Origin: Streptomyces sp. SPB162
Lineage (GTDB): Bacteria > Actinomycetota > Actinomycetes > Streptomycetales > Streptomycetaceae
NCBI RefSeq assembly: GCF_029504575.1
Contig: NZ_JAQFII010000001.1
Coordinates: forward strand, 6,455,001-6,519,000
Length of the DNA: 64,000 bases
Direction of reading: 5' to 3'
Under the pieces are notes generated by a model, which searched no databases, was not told the DNA's origin, and worked only from the letters and a program-made list of their open reading frames with translations. A program made the position numbers and the translations under genes. Below, one piece after another: positions 25,251 to 34,355 of this stretch (position 1 is the stretch's first letter; each line of letters opens with the position of its first letter).

Positions 25251-27191
25251 TCAGACCGTGAGGACCGTTCCGCCGGGGAACGAGACGCGCACGTGGGCAT
25301 GGCTGTCACCGCTGCCGCTACCGCCTCCGCCATCGTGGAGGACGGTCACCGTGATCGCTTCTCGCAGTGCCCGCGGATGGACGGTGTCGCCCGCGAGCAC
25401 GACGAGGGTGACGTGGACGCTGCTCCCCCCGGGGTGCGGTCCGGAGCTCAGACACGGGGTGGCCGAGTGCGGACCGAACGCGTTCGCCTCCACCTCACGG
25501 TGCACCGAGCCGCTTTCGCCGTCCCAGCCGAACAGGCCGACCAGCGCGCTGGAGAGACCGTCCGCGGTGCGGGCCATCGCCCACTCCCGGCCGCTCTCGC
25601 CCCGCGGCGGCTCCGTTCCCGCGACCGCGTAGCCGCCCTCGCGGACCGTCACTCCGGCCGGGGCTTCGACGCGGTGCACCCGCACCTCCCAGGGCCCGTG
25701 CAGGAGACTCGTCGTCTCGATCCGGTACTCGGTGCTGCCGTCGATGTCCTCCCCGGCCGGGAAGGTGACGGAGTGCCAGGAGGACGCGGTCCGGCCCGTC
25801 GCCGTCAGCGGATGGATCCGGCCGCGCCGTGAGGGCGTGCCGTCGGCGCCGATGAGCGCCAGGTGGCTGTCGACGCGGTGCCGCCAGGCGTGCGGGGCGG
25901 CGTTCGGCGCGGTGTGGGTGGTGTAGCCGAGCTGCGCGTAGTGCGGGTCGTCCGTGCCGACGGCCGGTTCGACGCCGTAGTGGTCGCTGCCGTGGTTGAC
26001 CAGCCGGACGATCCCGTCGTGCTTCGTGCCGTGCAGCAGCCAGCCGGGCGCGGGCAGCGCCGTGTACTGGTCGGCCTCCTCGACCGGGAGCGCGACTTCC
26101 CTTTCGGTCCACACGGGGTGGTCGGCGGGCAGCAGCAGCCCGAGGAAGCCCTTGCTCGCCCAGTACGGGGACGCGGGCCCTGAGTACGCCTGCGTGGTGG
26201 GGAGGAACGGCTCGTGCCAGCCGAGCGACAGCAGCCCGCGCTCGTCGGGTACCCCGCGCTCCACGAAGTGCCGCAGCACCCCGGAGGCGAGCCGCCGCGT
26301 CGCTCCCGGCTTCAGCGGGGTCGCGCCGGTGAGCGCCCCCATCCACACCGGGGCGACGGCGGCGAAGCGGTACGTCAGGGAGCGTCCCTGGTGGACGGGG
26401 GCGCCGTCGCCGCCGAAGAAGTGCGGGTAGGTGGCCAGGAACCGGGACAACCGCTCCTTGTAGAGCGTGGCGCGCTCCCCGTCCGGCTCACCGGCGATCC
26501 GCGCCCACAGCAGCGGGTACAGATGCATCGCCCAGCCGATGTAGTAGTCGAAGTTGCGGCCGTCCCCGTCGGTGTACCAGCCGTCGCCGACGTACCAGTC
26601 CTCGATACGGTCCAGCCCGCCGTCGATGTCGGACTGGCTGAACGGCGCGCCCACCGAGGCCAGGAACTGCTCGGACACCACCTGGAAGAGCCGCCAGTTG
26701 TTGTCGTGGGTGCGGTGACCGACGAAGCCGGAGAACCAGTCGACCACCCGCGTCTGGACCCGTGCGTCGAGCCGGTCCCAGATCCACGGCCGCGTCTCGT
26801 GCAGCGCGATCGCCACCGACGCCGCCTCGACCATCTGCTGCGAGCAGTCGGTCAGCGCCGGCCAGGCCTCGCCGCTGCCCGGATCGGTACCCGCCGTGAG
26901 CCCGGCGGCGTACCGCTCGATGAGCCGCGCGTCCACCTGACCGCCCGCCCCCGCTATCCGGAACGCGGCCAGCAGGAAGGAGCGCGCGTACCCCTCCAGC
27001 CCGTCGGACACCACCCCTGACCGGCTGTTGCGACCCGGCAGCCGGTACTGGGCGAAGCCGGGGGAGGCATACGGCACCAGCCCGTCGAGCATCCGGTCCG
27101 CCACCGCCTCCCAGTGCGCGCGGGTCCAGCCGGTGCGGGGCGACTGCACGCGGTCGGTGGGGGGCAGCGTGAGGAAGGGCGGCAAGGTCAC
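25251..27191 (-). CDS. DUF2264 domain-containing protein (glycosidase-like)
   Basis: A 646-residue soluble protein of the DUF2264 family. An N-terminal (alpha/alpha)6-type helical region includes DCSQQMVEAASVAIAL, FVGHRTHDNNWRLFQVV and WYVGDGWYTDGDGRNFDYYIGWAM. A beta-rich C-terminal domain follows. I recall that some DUF2264 proteins are classed as beta-glucuronidases (GH154), but activity here is inferred only from family and context. GTG 27191 has GGAG five bases upstream. The longer open frame is shadow. It lies 132 bases before the beta-galactosidase gene. Together they suggest breakdown of a galactose/uronic-acid plant glycan. Confidence 0.87.
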   Translation of the reverse strand: MTLPPFLTLPPTDRVQSPRTGWTRAHWEAVADRMLDGLVPYASPGFAQYRLPGRNSRSGVVSDGLEGYARSFLLAAFRIAGAGGQVDARLIERYAAGLTAGTDPGSGEAWPALTDCSQQMVEAASVAIALHETRPWIWDRLDARVQTRVVDWFSGFVGHRTHDNNWRLFQVVSEQFLASVGAPFSQSDIDGGLDRIEDWYVGDGWYTDGDGRNFDYYIGWAMHLYPLLWARIAGEPDGERATLYKERLSRFLATYPHFFGGDGAPVHQGRSLTYRFAAVAPVWMGALTGATPLKPGATRRLASGVLRHFVERGVPDERGLLSLGWHEPFLPTTQAYSGPASPYWASKGFLGLLLPADHPVWTEREVALPVEEADQYTALPAPGWLLHGTKHDGIVRLVNHGSDHYGVEPAVGTDDPHYAQLGYTTHTAPNAAPHAWRHRVDSHLALIGADGTPSRRGRIHPLTATGRTASSWHSVTFPAGEDIDGSTEYRIETTSLLHGPWEVRVHRVEAPAGVTVREGGYAVAGTEPPRGESGREWAMARTADGLSSALVGLFGWDGESGSVHREVEANAFGPHSATPCLSSGPHPGGSSVHVTLVVLAGDTVHPRALREAITVTVLHDGGGGSGSGDSHAHVRVSFPGGTVLTV

Positions 27192-27221
27192 ATCAGCTCC
27201 GGGGTGAGGCGTTGACCGTGA

Positions 27222-27237
27222 TGGTAAGCGGTTACTA
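27222..27237. promoter_or_regulatory. LacI-type operator upstream of the glycosidase operon
   Basis: The 16-base imperfect palindrome TGGTAAGCGGTTACTA is centred on CG, as in LacI-family operators. It lies 31 bases before the DUF2264 start. No LacI gene is in the window, so the regulator is probably encoded elsewhere. The rest of the gap to 27627 shows no gene I can support. Confidence 0.55.
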
Positions 27238-27627
27238 AGTTGAGGCCAAGGGTTCGTACGAACCGCGGCGATGGCGGCAGCCCGCCAGGCGCGCGACCCG
27301 GTTCCGCCGTGGCCCCGCCCTCGTCGCGGTCCCGTCTCCGATGCCGTTCCGACCCGGCCGCCCGCAGGGCTCGAACAGACAAGGACCCGTCCATGGCCGA
27401 CGCAGGCCCCACCGACACCCCACCCGTCGCGGCCCGCATGGCGGTCGCCGCCGGAGCGCAGGCGACCGCCTCGCTCCGCGACGGCGGCACCCCGCGCACC
27501 GCGCAACCGCCGATCCGGTCGCCTCCTTCGCCGCGCACCAACTCCCGCACCCCGCTTGACGATTGCCGCCCAGCGCTGGGATCATCCCCCACCGGGAACC
27601 AGGGGTGAAGGCTCGGTAACGGTGGGT

Positions 27628-28254
27628 ATGGGGGCGACGGGTATGCGCATGCACGGACTGGCGGGCGCGGGGATGGTCGCGGCCGAACCGATTCCGGGCC
27701 TCAAGGGGCCGTGGGCGTTCGTCCTCATCGCGGTGGTCGTCATCGTCATCGCCGTGATCGCGGTGCTGCCCCTGATCATCGACATTCGCCAGGCCACCGC
27801 ATGGCGCCAGCGGCTCACCGAGGAACTGATCGGCCAGGCGGCCACGAACAGCGACGTCCGCGAGCTGCTGCGGGACATGCGCGAACCGCGCGGAATACGC
27901 GGTCTGACCCGCAGCATCATCGCGGTCCTGATCCTCGCCCTCGTCAGCTTCGCGCTCGCCGTCGCGATGCTCTCCTCGGGGGGCGACTCCGGCGACCTGC
28001 GCAAGACCATCGTCACGTCGTTGATGACGGTGCTCGCCACCGTCGCGGGTTTCTACTTCGGCTCGCTCGGCGCCCAGAACAGCGCGGACGACGCCGTCCG
28101 CCGCGCCAACCGCACCCGCGCCCGGCCCGCGGACCCTGCCGGCCCCCAGACCGGCGACGACGTACGCCCCCCGGCTCCGGACCCGCCGGTGGCGCCCGAC
28201 ACGAAATCGCCGCAGCCGGAGAACACGCTCCCGACCCCACGCGGCCAGGCCTGA
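27628..28254 (+). CDS. Hypothetical membrane protein, three transmembrane segments
   Basis: A 208-residue protein. Membrane segments are WAFVLIAVVVIVIAVIAVLP near the N-terminus, SIIAVLILALVSFALAVAML in the middle and a weaker third (TSLMTVLATVAGFYFGSLGA). A conserved-looking cytoplasmic loop, ELIGQAATNSDVRELLRDMR, separates the first two. The C-terminal 50 residues are Pro-rich and probably disordered. ATG 27628 is chosen as the first ATG after GGTGGG. In-frame ATGs at 27643 and 27649 are alternatives. I do not recognise a named family. Confidence 0.75.
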   Translation: MGATGMRMHGLAGAGMVAAEPIPGLKGPWAFVLIAVVVIVIAVIAVLPLIIDIRQATAWRQRLTEELIGQAATNSDVRELLRDMREPRGIRGLTRSIIAVLILALVSFALAVAMLSSGGDSGDLRKTIVTSLMTVLATVAGFYFGSLGAQNSADDAVRRANRTRARPADPAGPQTGDDVRPPAPDPPVAPDTKSPQPENTLPTPRGQA

Positions 28255-28285
28255 CCGACCGACGGACCACGTCCGCCCCCGCACC

Positions 28286-28750
28286 TCACGGCGCGTCGAA
28301 GCCGGCCTGTTTCGCCTTCATCCAGTCGGCATGGTCTTGCCAGGCGAACAGATCCTTGCCCTTGAGCACCACGTTGTAGGCCCCGCACGCCGCGGTTCCC
28401 TCCCGATCCGTCCCCTGGGGGAACCAGTCGGCCCTGAGGTTGGCGCGCACCCCGCTGCCGGCCCCCTCCCTGCACCCCGCGGGCAGCTTTCCGTCGGCGA
28501 GTGTCGCCTTCAGCAACCGGTCGCCGCCCGTGGTCGACATCCGGTACTTCACGGCCGTGGCCTCGTCCGGCAGCCAGCGCGGAACCGACCGCCGGGCCTT
28601 CTTCGCCTCGCCGCCCGAGGAGTACTCCGCCTCCGCCAGTCCACGACCCTGGTACCAGTCCACGACCTGCGGCACGGTGAGCGCCGCCGCCACGACGAGT
28701 CCGACGCCGCCGACGGCGAGTCCGAGGACGACGGGCTTCTTGGTGGGCAT
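28286..28750 (-). CDS. Hypothetical membrane-anchored protein
   Basis: A 154-residue protein with an N-terminal anchor or signal segment (VVLGLAVGGVGLVVAAALTV) and an exported soluble domain containing two cysteines (AGCREG and AACGAY) that could form a disulfide. ATG 28750 follows AGGAAAGGA. The longer frame is rejected because it lacks a ribosome site. It converges with the membrane protein gene to the left. No family recognised. Confidence 0.78.
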   Translation of the reverse strand: MPTKKPVVLGLAVGGVGLVVAAALTVPQVVDWYQGRGLAEAEYSSGGEAKKARRSVPRWLPDEATAVKYRMSTTGGDRLLKATLADGKLPAGCREGAGSGVRANLRADWFPQGTDREGTAACGAYNVVLKGKDLFAWQDHADWMKAKQAGFDAP

Positions 28751-28954
28751 GCGGAGGGGTCCTTTCCTGGGAATGGGCGCTTGCCGCCCATACTGACCGC
28801 CCCGAGGGGCCACCGGATCGCCCGCGAGAACGGTTGGAACCCCCCTCTTGAGACGGACGGCCGTCAGCCACGAGAGGTACGCCGCGGACGGCCGTCCGCG
28901 AACGCGGAAACGACCCGGCGCGAAAACTCGCACCGGGTCGTTCCGACGAATCCG

Positions 28955-29800
28955 TCAGATCTTGCGCCACCGTGCCATGGCGAGCGAGAACGCGCCGAAC
29001 AGCGCCAGCCCCACCGCGATGGCCACCAGGAGCCAGGGCCCGGCCGGGGTGTCCCGGAAGGAGCGCAGGGTGTCGTCGAGCCCCTTGGCCTGGTTCGGGT
29101 CGTACTTCACGGCCGCGGCCACGGCGAATCCACCGGCCGTGGCGAAGACGATGCCCCGGCAGAGCCCGCCGACGACCCCCAGGACTTCCACCACCTGACG
29201 GGTCCGCTGCGACATCTCACCCAACTTCAGGTGCTTGCGGAACTTCCGCTGCAACGCCCGGACCGCGATCCACACACCGGCCGCGACGAGCGCCACGCCC
29301 GCGATCCCCACCAGCCACTGGCCCATGGGCCAGTCCAGCACCTTCGCCGTCCAGTCCTTGGACTGCTTGTCGCTCGATCCGCCCTGGCTGGCGCCTTCGG
29401 AGGCGGACTTCGCCAGCGCGAAGGCGATCACCGAGTAGGAGGCGAACGCGTAGAACACGAACCGGCCACCGGAGGCCAGCCGCTTCGTGGCCTTGTGCCC
29501 GTCGGGCCCGGCGGCGCCGAAGAGCGCCTCGGACAGCCGCCACAGCGCCATGCCCACAAGACCGAGCCCGACCACCCACACCAGGACCCTGCCGAACGGC
29601 TGCCCGGCGATCTGCTCCACGGCGCCGCCGCGGTCGGCCTGCTTCCCGCTCCCGCCGACCGCGACCTGGATCGCCAGCGCGCCGATCAGCAGGTAGATCA
29701 GGCCACGTGTGGCGATCCCCCATCGTGCCGCCCACTCGACCGCACTACCGTTCGCGGCGCCCCGGCCCGCTGCCTGAGCCCGCCCTATCGAAGCATCCAC
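28955..29800 (-). CDS. DUF1206 membrane protein
   Basis: A 281-residue integral membrane protein made of three similar two-helix units, starting respectively with ARWGIATRGLIYLLIGALAI, SGGRFVFYAFASYSVIAFAL and VEVLGVVGGLCRGIVFATAG. Each unit has the small-residue/Arg pattern xGxxxRGxxY typical of DUF1206. The function is unknown. ATG 29800 lies in an apparently single-gene unit. Confidence 0.9.
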   Translation of the reverse strand: MDASIGRAQAAGRGAANGSAVEWAARWGIATRGLIYLLIGALAIQVAVGGSGKQADRGGAVEQIAGQPFGRVLVWVVGLGLVGMALWRLSEALFGAAGPDGHKATKRLASGGRFVFYAFASYSVIAFALAKSASEGASQGGSSDKQSKDWTAKVLDWPMGQWLVGIAGVALVAAGVWIAVRALQRKFRKHLKLGEMSQRTRQVVEVLGVVGGLCRGIVFATAGGFAVAAAVKYDPNQAKGLDDTLRSFRDTPAGPWLLVAIAVGLALFGAFSLAMARWRKI

Positions 29801-29878
29801 GCCCGACCTCCCTCGTCGGACGGGCGTCTGCCCCCGCCCCCACCGAGGAAACGCCCGCCCGGCCGCGACGGCCCGGCC

Positions 29879-30169
29879 TCAGACCCCGTCCACCCGGAAC
29901 GGATCATGCTCCGCGAGCAGCTTGTCCAGCCGCGCCTGATCCACCCGGCTCACCACCTGCCCCACCTCCTGCCGGTCCCGCACACACTTGGCCAGCGTGA
30001 ACGCCGAGGTCACGAGGTACAGCAACCCCAACCCCAAGAACGCCCGCACCCACGCCCCCACCGGCAGATACGCCACCCCCACCGCCATGCTCCCCAGGGC
30101 GATCCCGAACGAGATCGCCGCCTGCGCGTAGTACGCCCCGGTCGTCTGCTGATGAATCGGATTCGTCAT
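29879..30169 (-). CDS. YiaA/YiaB-type inner membrane protein
   Basis: A 96-residue protein with two transmembrane helices (AAISFGIALGSMAVGVAYLP and AFLGLGLLYLVTSAFTLAKC) separated by a short loop, the YiaAB two-helix arrangement, followed by a charged tail with VRDRQEV. ATG 30169 (MTNPIHQQTTGAYYAQ) is preferred over the longer open frame. Function unknown. It is the last clear core gene before tRNA-Pro. Confidence 0.85.
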   Translation of the reverse strand: MTNPIHQQTTGAYYAQAAISFGIALGSMAVGVAYLPVGAWVRAFLGLGLLYLVTSAFTLAKCVRDRQEVGQVVSRVDQARLDKLLAEHDPFRVDGV

Positions 30170-30351
30170 ACCCCCAGCCTGAACAACTGTGGCCCACGCC
30201 ACATGAGTACGCCTACTCAAACTTCCCCCCACCCCAGCCCCCACCAAGATCGCCCCGCCAACCCCACGGCGTGAGCAGGCACCGCCCCAAGTGCGGTATT
30301 GTTCTCATGCGCGGTCAGCCAGGGGACAACAACCCCAGAACGACCGAGCAC

Positions 30352-30425
<74 letters not shown>

Positions 30426-30434
30426 CGGTGCTGG

Positions 30435-30484
30435 AAGGCCCGCTGATCTGGGAGAAATCCCAGGTCAGCGGGCCTTTCGCGTTT
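30435..30484 (+). terminator. Strong terminator after tRNA-Pro
   Basis: A 12-base stem (AAGGCCCGCTGA at 30435-30446 with TCAGCGGGCCTT at 30465-30476) encloses a second small stem, CTGGGA/TCCCAG. It is followed by TTTCGCGTTTT. It would end the tRNA transcript and may also stop transcription from the convergent integrase gene. Confidence 0.8.
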
Positions 30485-30623
30485 TGCTGACGAGTCGCCA
30501 ATGTGACGTTCCGTCAGATGCCTGGGGACCAGCTGGGGACGATGCCGAGGAAGAAAGCCCTGATCAGACCCTGTTTGCTTGGGGACCATGATCGTGAATG
30601 GTTGCTCCTGCATTGTCCGGTTT

Positions 30624-31841
30624 CTACAAGACCCGCAGTGTCGCGGCGAGCGGGTCCGAGGGCCCGGGCGCTCCGGCCAGGTGGGCGCTGAGCGATCGTC
30701 CCGCGGCGACGATGGCTTGTAGGTCGGGGTGGAGGTAGCGCTGGGTGGTGAGCAGCGAGCCATGGCCGGCGATGAGCCGCAGGACGTGCAGCGGCACTCC
30801 GGCGTCGGCCATCCACGTCAGCCCGGTGTGGCGCAGGCTGTGACGGCGCAGCTTTTCGTGGCCCAGTGAGCTGACGACCGCGTCCCAGTGGGTGGCGTCG
30901 CGCAGGACAGCGGTGGTGATGCGTCCGCCGCGCGGGCCGGTGAACAGCCGGGCGTCGGGGTCGGGGCCGGCAGCCAGCAGACGCTGCGCGATCAAGGGCC
31001 GCACTTCCTCGATGAGCGGGACGCGGCGGGCCGCTTTGCCCTTGGTGCCTTTGTCGGCGAGTCCGCCGGGGGAGGGGGTGGTCTGACGGCGCACGGTCCA
31101 GATCCAATTGACCGGGTCGATGTCCTTGACCCGCACGCCGGATGCTTCGCCGATGCGGGCGGCGGTGCAGGCCATGAAGATCACCACCTCACCCCATCCG
31201 GCGAAGTTCCCGTGGGAACGTGCCACCAGCCCTGCCGCCAGCTCAGAAAGGGCCGACCAGGTGGGCAGGGCCAGGGTGCGAGGGTCGTCGAGTTCGTCCT
31301 CCGCCTGCTTGTAGGCCGACTGCCAGCCCACGATGCGGGCGGGGTTGCGTGCGATGATGCCGTCTCGCACGGCCTGCTCCATCACCCGGACCAGGACTGC
31401 CAGGCTGTTCTTGACCGTGGAGCGCCCGCACTCGTCCGCGATCCACCCGTACACGCTGCGGTCCACTGCACCATTGCTGATCATCGCGACCGGGATGTGG
31501 CCCAGACTGGGTACTACTCGTAGCCGCCACCCCGCCAGGTAGGGGTCAGTGGTCTTGGGCTCCAGGCCACGCAGCGCGAGGCTCATGTTGGCGTTCCCGA
31601 AGTCGGCCAAGGACTGATTGGACCGGGTCGGGTCGATCCCACGCAGGGCCGCGGCCAACAGCGCGTCGATCCACTCCTGGGCTTCCTCGGCGCTGGCCCT
31701 GGCTTCCGACAAGGACCGGCGTTTGCCGGTGTGGGGATCGGTCCAGCGCACGCGTGCCCGGTAGGGGACGGGCCGGTTCGCGCGGCGCTCGATATCGGCC
31801 GACAGCGGCACCGCAATGGGCAATTGCTCTATGTAGGGCAT
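30624..31841 (-). CDS. Tyrosine-family site-specific integrase
   Basis: A 405-residue phage/AICE-type integrase. Catalytic features are the first Arg in CTAARIGEASGVRVKDID, the box RRHSLRHTGLTWMADAG, and the terminal IAGHGSLLTTQRYLHPD with the nucleophilic Tyr. An N-terminal SAM-like core-binding domain with GRSTVKNSLAVL precedes it. It lies 200 bases from the tRNA-Pro 3' end and points toward it, the normal layout for an element integrated in a tRNA. It is coupled to the excisionase-like gene upstream. Confidence 0.92.
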   Translation of the reverse strand: MPYIEQLPIAVPLSADIERRANRPVPYRARVRWTDPHTGKRRSLSEARASAEEAQEWIDALLAAALRGIDPTRSNQSLADFGNANMSLALRGLEPKTTDPYLAGWRLRVVPSLGHIPVAMISNGAVDRSVYGWIADECGRSTVKNSLAVLVRVMEQAVRDGIIARNPARIVGWQSAYKQAEDELDDPRTLALPTWSALSELAAGLVARSHGNFAGWGEVVIFMACTAARIGEASGVRVKDIDPVNWIWTVRRQTTPSPGGLADKGTKGKAARRVPLIEEVRPLIAQRLLAAGPDPDARLFTGPRGGRITTAVLRDATHWDAVVSSLGHEKLRRHSLRHTGLTWMADAGVPLHVLRLIAGHGSLLTTQRYLHPDLQAIVAAGRSLSAHLAGAPGPSDPLAATLRVL

Positions 31842-32107
31842 CAGGCCGCCTGCCCGGGGTCGATGCGGCGATCAGCCAGCCACCGTTCGACATCGGCGGC
31901 GCCGTACATCACCACCCGCTCCGACAGACGGACGAAAGGCGGCCCCTGCGGGGGTCGGGCGGTCCTCCATCGACGGACTGTGGAGGCGTCGACTCGCAGC
32001 AGGCGCGCTATCTCCTCGGTTGTGTACCACCCGCCGGCCAGTTGGGCGGGCGATGGCTCGACATTCATGGAACGGACATTTTCGGTGGTCGGTGCATTTG
32101 GGTTCAT
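31841..32107 (-). CDS. Excisionase-like helix-turn-helix protein
   Basis: An 88-residue MerR/AlpA-type DNA-binding protein with WYTTEEIARLLRVDASTVRR and AADVERWLADRRIDPG. Its stop overlaps the integrase start by one base, the usual Xis-Int arrangement. ATG 32107 follows GGGAAG. An ATG 13 codons later is also possible. It probably directs excision or regulates integrase. The 445 bases upstream, to 32552, carry no gene I can support. Confidence 0.82.
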   Translation of the reverse strand: MNPNAPTTENVRSMNVEPSPAQLAGGWYTTEEIARLLRVDASTVRRWRTARPPQGPPFVRLSERVVMYGAADVERWLADRRIDPGQAA

Positions 32108-32552
32108 GGACTTCCCAGGGGTTAGAGGGCAGGGACGTGTGTGGCAACCGGTCGCGGATATCAGACGGCTGCAAGGGGGAGAGGTGTTCAGGGCGCCGGG
32201 CTGTGCCCGGGCAAGACACAACATTAAACAGAAGACGCGCGAAGTCCAGCCCAATCGTTGCTAGTTCTCCAACGGAGAACACTGATACCGGTCAGCGCCC
32301 CCTAGGTCAGTTTCAAAGAAAGACCCGAGGAAAGTTTGCCTCGGCGATTCCTGTTCGCACTTCTGGATTCCTCGTTTGTATCCGGAACCGCTCTCGCAGC
32401 CGTGGGCATGGCGTAGGTGCTGCTGACTGCACTGCGTGTTGGGGCGTCGTCGGGGTCTTTGCGAGGTTGATGGACGACGAACCATTAATGATCCGCAGTA
32501 TCACCGGTTTGGCTAACCGGCGATCCCCGGCTATGTTGCCGCTGGCGTGGAC

Positions 32553-33721
32553 GAGCTAGAGATCTGTAACGGTGCACGTTTTCTGCCTCGTGACGGACGT
32601 CGTTCCGTTCGCTCTGCCGGTGGTATGAGGTATGCAGATGGTGGCGGGCTGACGGCTGAGGAGCGGGCCCGGCGTGAGTAGGTGCGGTTGGCTGCGGCTG
32701 AGTTGCTCGAGGCGGAGGCCAGCGATCAGGAGGTGGCCCGGTGTTTTCGGGTGGCGCGGATGTCGGCGAACCGCTGGCGGCGAGCGTTATCCGCGGGTGG
32801 CAGGCAGGCCCTGGCGTCGAAAGGGCCGAGCGGCGCTCGTTGCCGGCTGAATCCCGCCCAACTGCGGACGTTGGAGGCGGTGCTAGACGCCGGCCCGGCC
32901 GTTCACGGGTGGGGTGAGGACCAATGCTGGACGCTGGTGCGGATCGGTGAGGTCGTGCGACGGCGCTTCCAGGTGAAGTACACCTTGGCCGGGCTGGACC
33001 TGCTGCTACACGGATCGGGTGGAGCGCGCAGGTCCCGACCCGGCAAGCCGCCGAGCGCGACGAGGCGAAAGTCGCCGAGTGGAGGGACGAGCAGTGACCC
33101 GCCATAAAAGGACGGCGGTGGACCTGGGCGCCTGACTCTGCTTCGAGGACGAGGCAGGCCAAGATTTGAGGCCGTCCAAGGGCCGCGCCTGGGGCCGGCG
33201 CGATCACACTCCCGTTGTTCGGGTGACCGCGGCGGGCACCAAACGCGTCTTGCTGGCCGGGCTGATCTGCACCAAGCCCGGCCACCGGGCACGGCTGGTC
33301 TATCGCACCCACATCGACCGCGGACCGCGCAGGGGCCGCCGCAAAGGCTCTACCGAGACCGACTACATCCGGCTCCTCGATGGCGCTCACCAGCAACTCC
33401 GCGGTCCGATCGTCCTGATCTGGGACGAGCTCAACACGCACGTCAGCCGCACGACGCAACGGCTGATCGCCGCCCGGTCCTGGCTGACGGTCTACCGACT
33501 GCCGTCGTACGCACTGAAACTCAATCCGGTCGAGGCCGTGTGGCCCATCTGAAACGATCCCTGACCAACCTCGTGAAGCTAGACATCGACCAACTGGTAG
33601 CGCTGGTGAAGACGCGGCTCAAGCGGACGCAGTACCGACCCGAGCTCATCGACGGCTTCATCGCCAAGACCAGACTCGACCTCGCACCGCCATAACCCCC
33701 ACCGTTACAGCTCTCGAGCTC
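32553..33721 (+). mobile_element. Decayed IS630-family insertion sequence with terminal inverted repeats
   Basis: The ends are 22-base inverted repeats at 32553-32574 and 33700-33721 that differ at two positions and both contain CTGTAACGGTG. Between them lies a broken IS630-type transposase gene. A TA dinucleotide stands at 32557-32558 in the left end, but its counterpart at the right end is altered, so the exact target duplication cannot be fixed. The element is about 1.17 kb, normal for the family. Confidence 0.8.
32625..33694 (+). pseudogene. IS630-family transposase pseudogene
   Basis: The start MRYADGGGLTAEERARRE is interrupted by TAG at 32679. The frame then continues with a winged helix-turn-helix (EVARCFRVARMSANRWRRAL and ASKGPSGARCRL). 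It shifts near 33010-33100, meets TGA at 33133 where relatives have Trp, and resumes with the DDE catalytic part (IVLIWDELNTHVS, LKLNPVEAVW). It shifts again at about 33545 before HLKRSLTNLVKLDIDQL. At least four lesions make it inactive. Confidence 0.85.
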
Positions 33722-33723
33722 CG

Positions 33724-33885
33724 GTGTCAGCCGGCCAGCGCGGGTGGTCCGCCGACGGGTCCCTGCGACGGGGCACCGCATGTGGGCCCATCACCAACCG
33801 CTTGTCAGCCTCCGTGCACCCGTTCCCGGTCACGCACCACGTGGAGTGCGTGGCGATCCTCGAACCGGCCGCAAAGGAGTCCTGA
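33724..33885 (+). pseudogene. Possible truncated gene next to the IS630 end
   Basis: A 53-codon open frame whose C-terminal part (ASVHPFPVTHHVECVAILEP) looks like real protein rather than a shadow. It begins immediately at the right end of the IS, which suggests that the insertion removed or separated its 5' part. No family recognised, and no ribosome site is visible. Confidence 0.3.
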
Positions 33886-33941
33886 CCTGCGGGTTCGGGT
33901 GATGTGCGTTATGTGCGCTGTGAGCGTTACGGGCGAAATCT

Positions 33942-33989
33942 TGACGCTCAAATGACGCTCCTCGAGGCGCCGTGACGCTCATTTGACGC
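33942..33989. repeat. Iterated TGACGC repeats
   Basis: Two near-identical 17-mers, TGACGCTCAAATGACGC (33942-33958) and TGACGCTCATTTGACGC (33973-33989), lie 31 bases apart (about three helical turns). Each holds two TGACGC hexamers 11 bases apart. Just upstream (33902-33930) are related units TGCGTT, TGCGCT and AGCGTT at about 9-10-base spacing. The pattern resembles iterons or a multi-site operator of a mobile element. Confidence 0.5.
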
Positions 33990-34214
33990 TTTTTCTGATG
34001 GCCCGTCAGGCGCTGTGTGTCGCTGGTCAGACGGCCTACCGGAATGCCCAGTCAAGGCAGGCTACTGGGAACGTCGTGGTGTCGTTCCACGGCACGAGGA
34101 GTGCGCGGCTCTCCCTTCGTGAATACTGCACCCCGGCGATGTCGGGCCGTCCCCGCTCGCGCGGAAAGACCCTCCGTTTCGCTGCATGTGATGGCCTCCC
34201 GGTCCCGGGATCGA

Positions 34215-34262
34215 CTGCCTCGGAGGGGCACTGCGCCCGTGCGTAGTGCCCCTCCGAGGCAG
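34215..34262. repeat. Perfect 18-base inverted repeat (hairpin)
   Basis: The arms CTGCCTCGGAGGGGCACT and AGTGCCCCTCCGAGGCAG pair without mismatch around a 12-base loop. It lies between the repeat cluster and the IS1182-like fragment. There is no T run. It may be a terminator or a structure from a mobile element end. Confidence 0.6.
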
Positions 34263-34355
34263 GGAGTAGAGGCGCTGGCCCGGGGGCTGCGGAGCGGGAG
34301 CCAGCCTGGGCGGGCCACAAGGCACGCGGGCGGCGGGCAGTAGCAGCGCCCGGCG

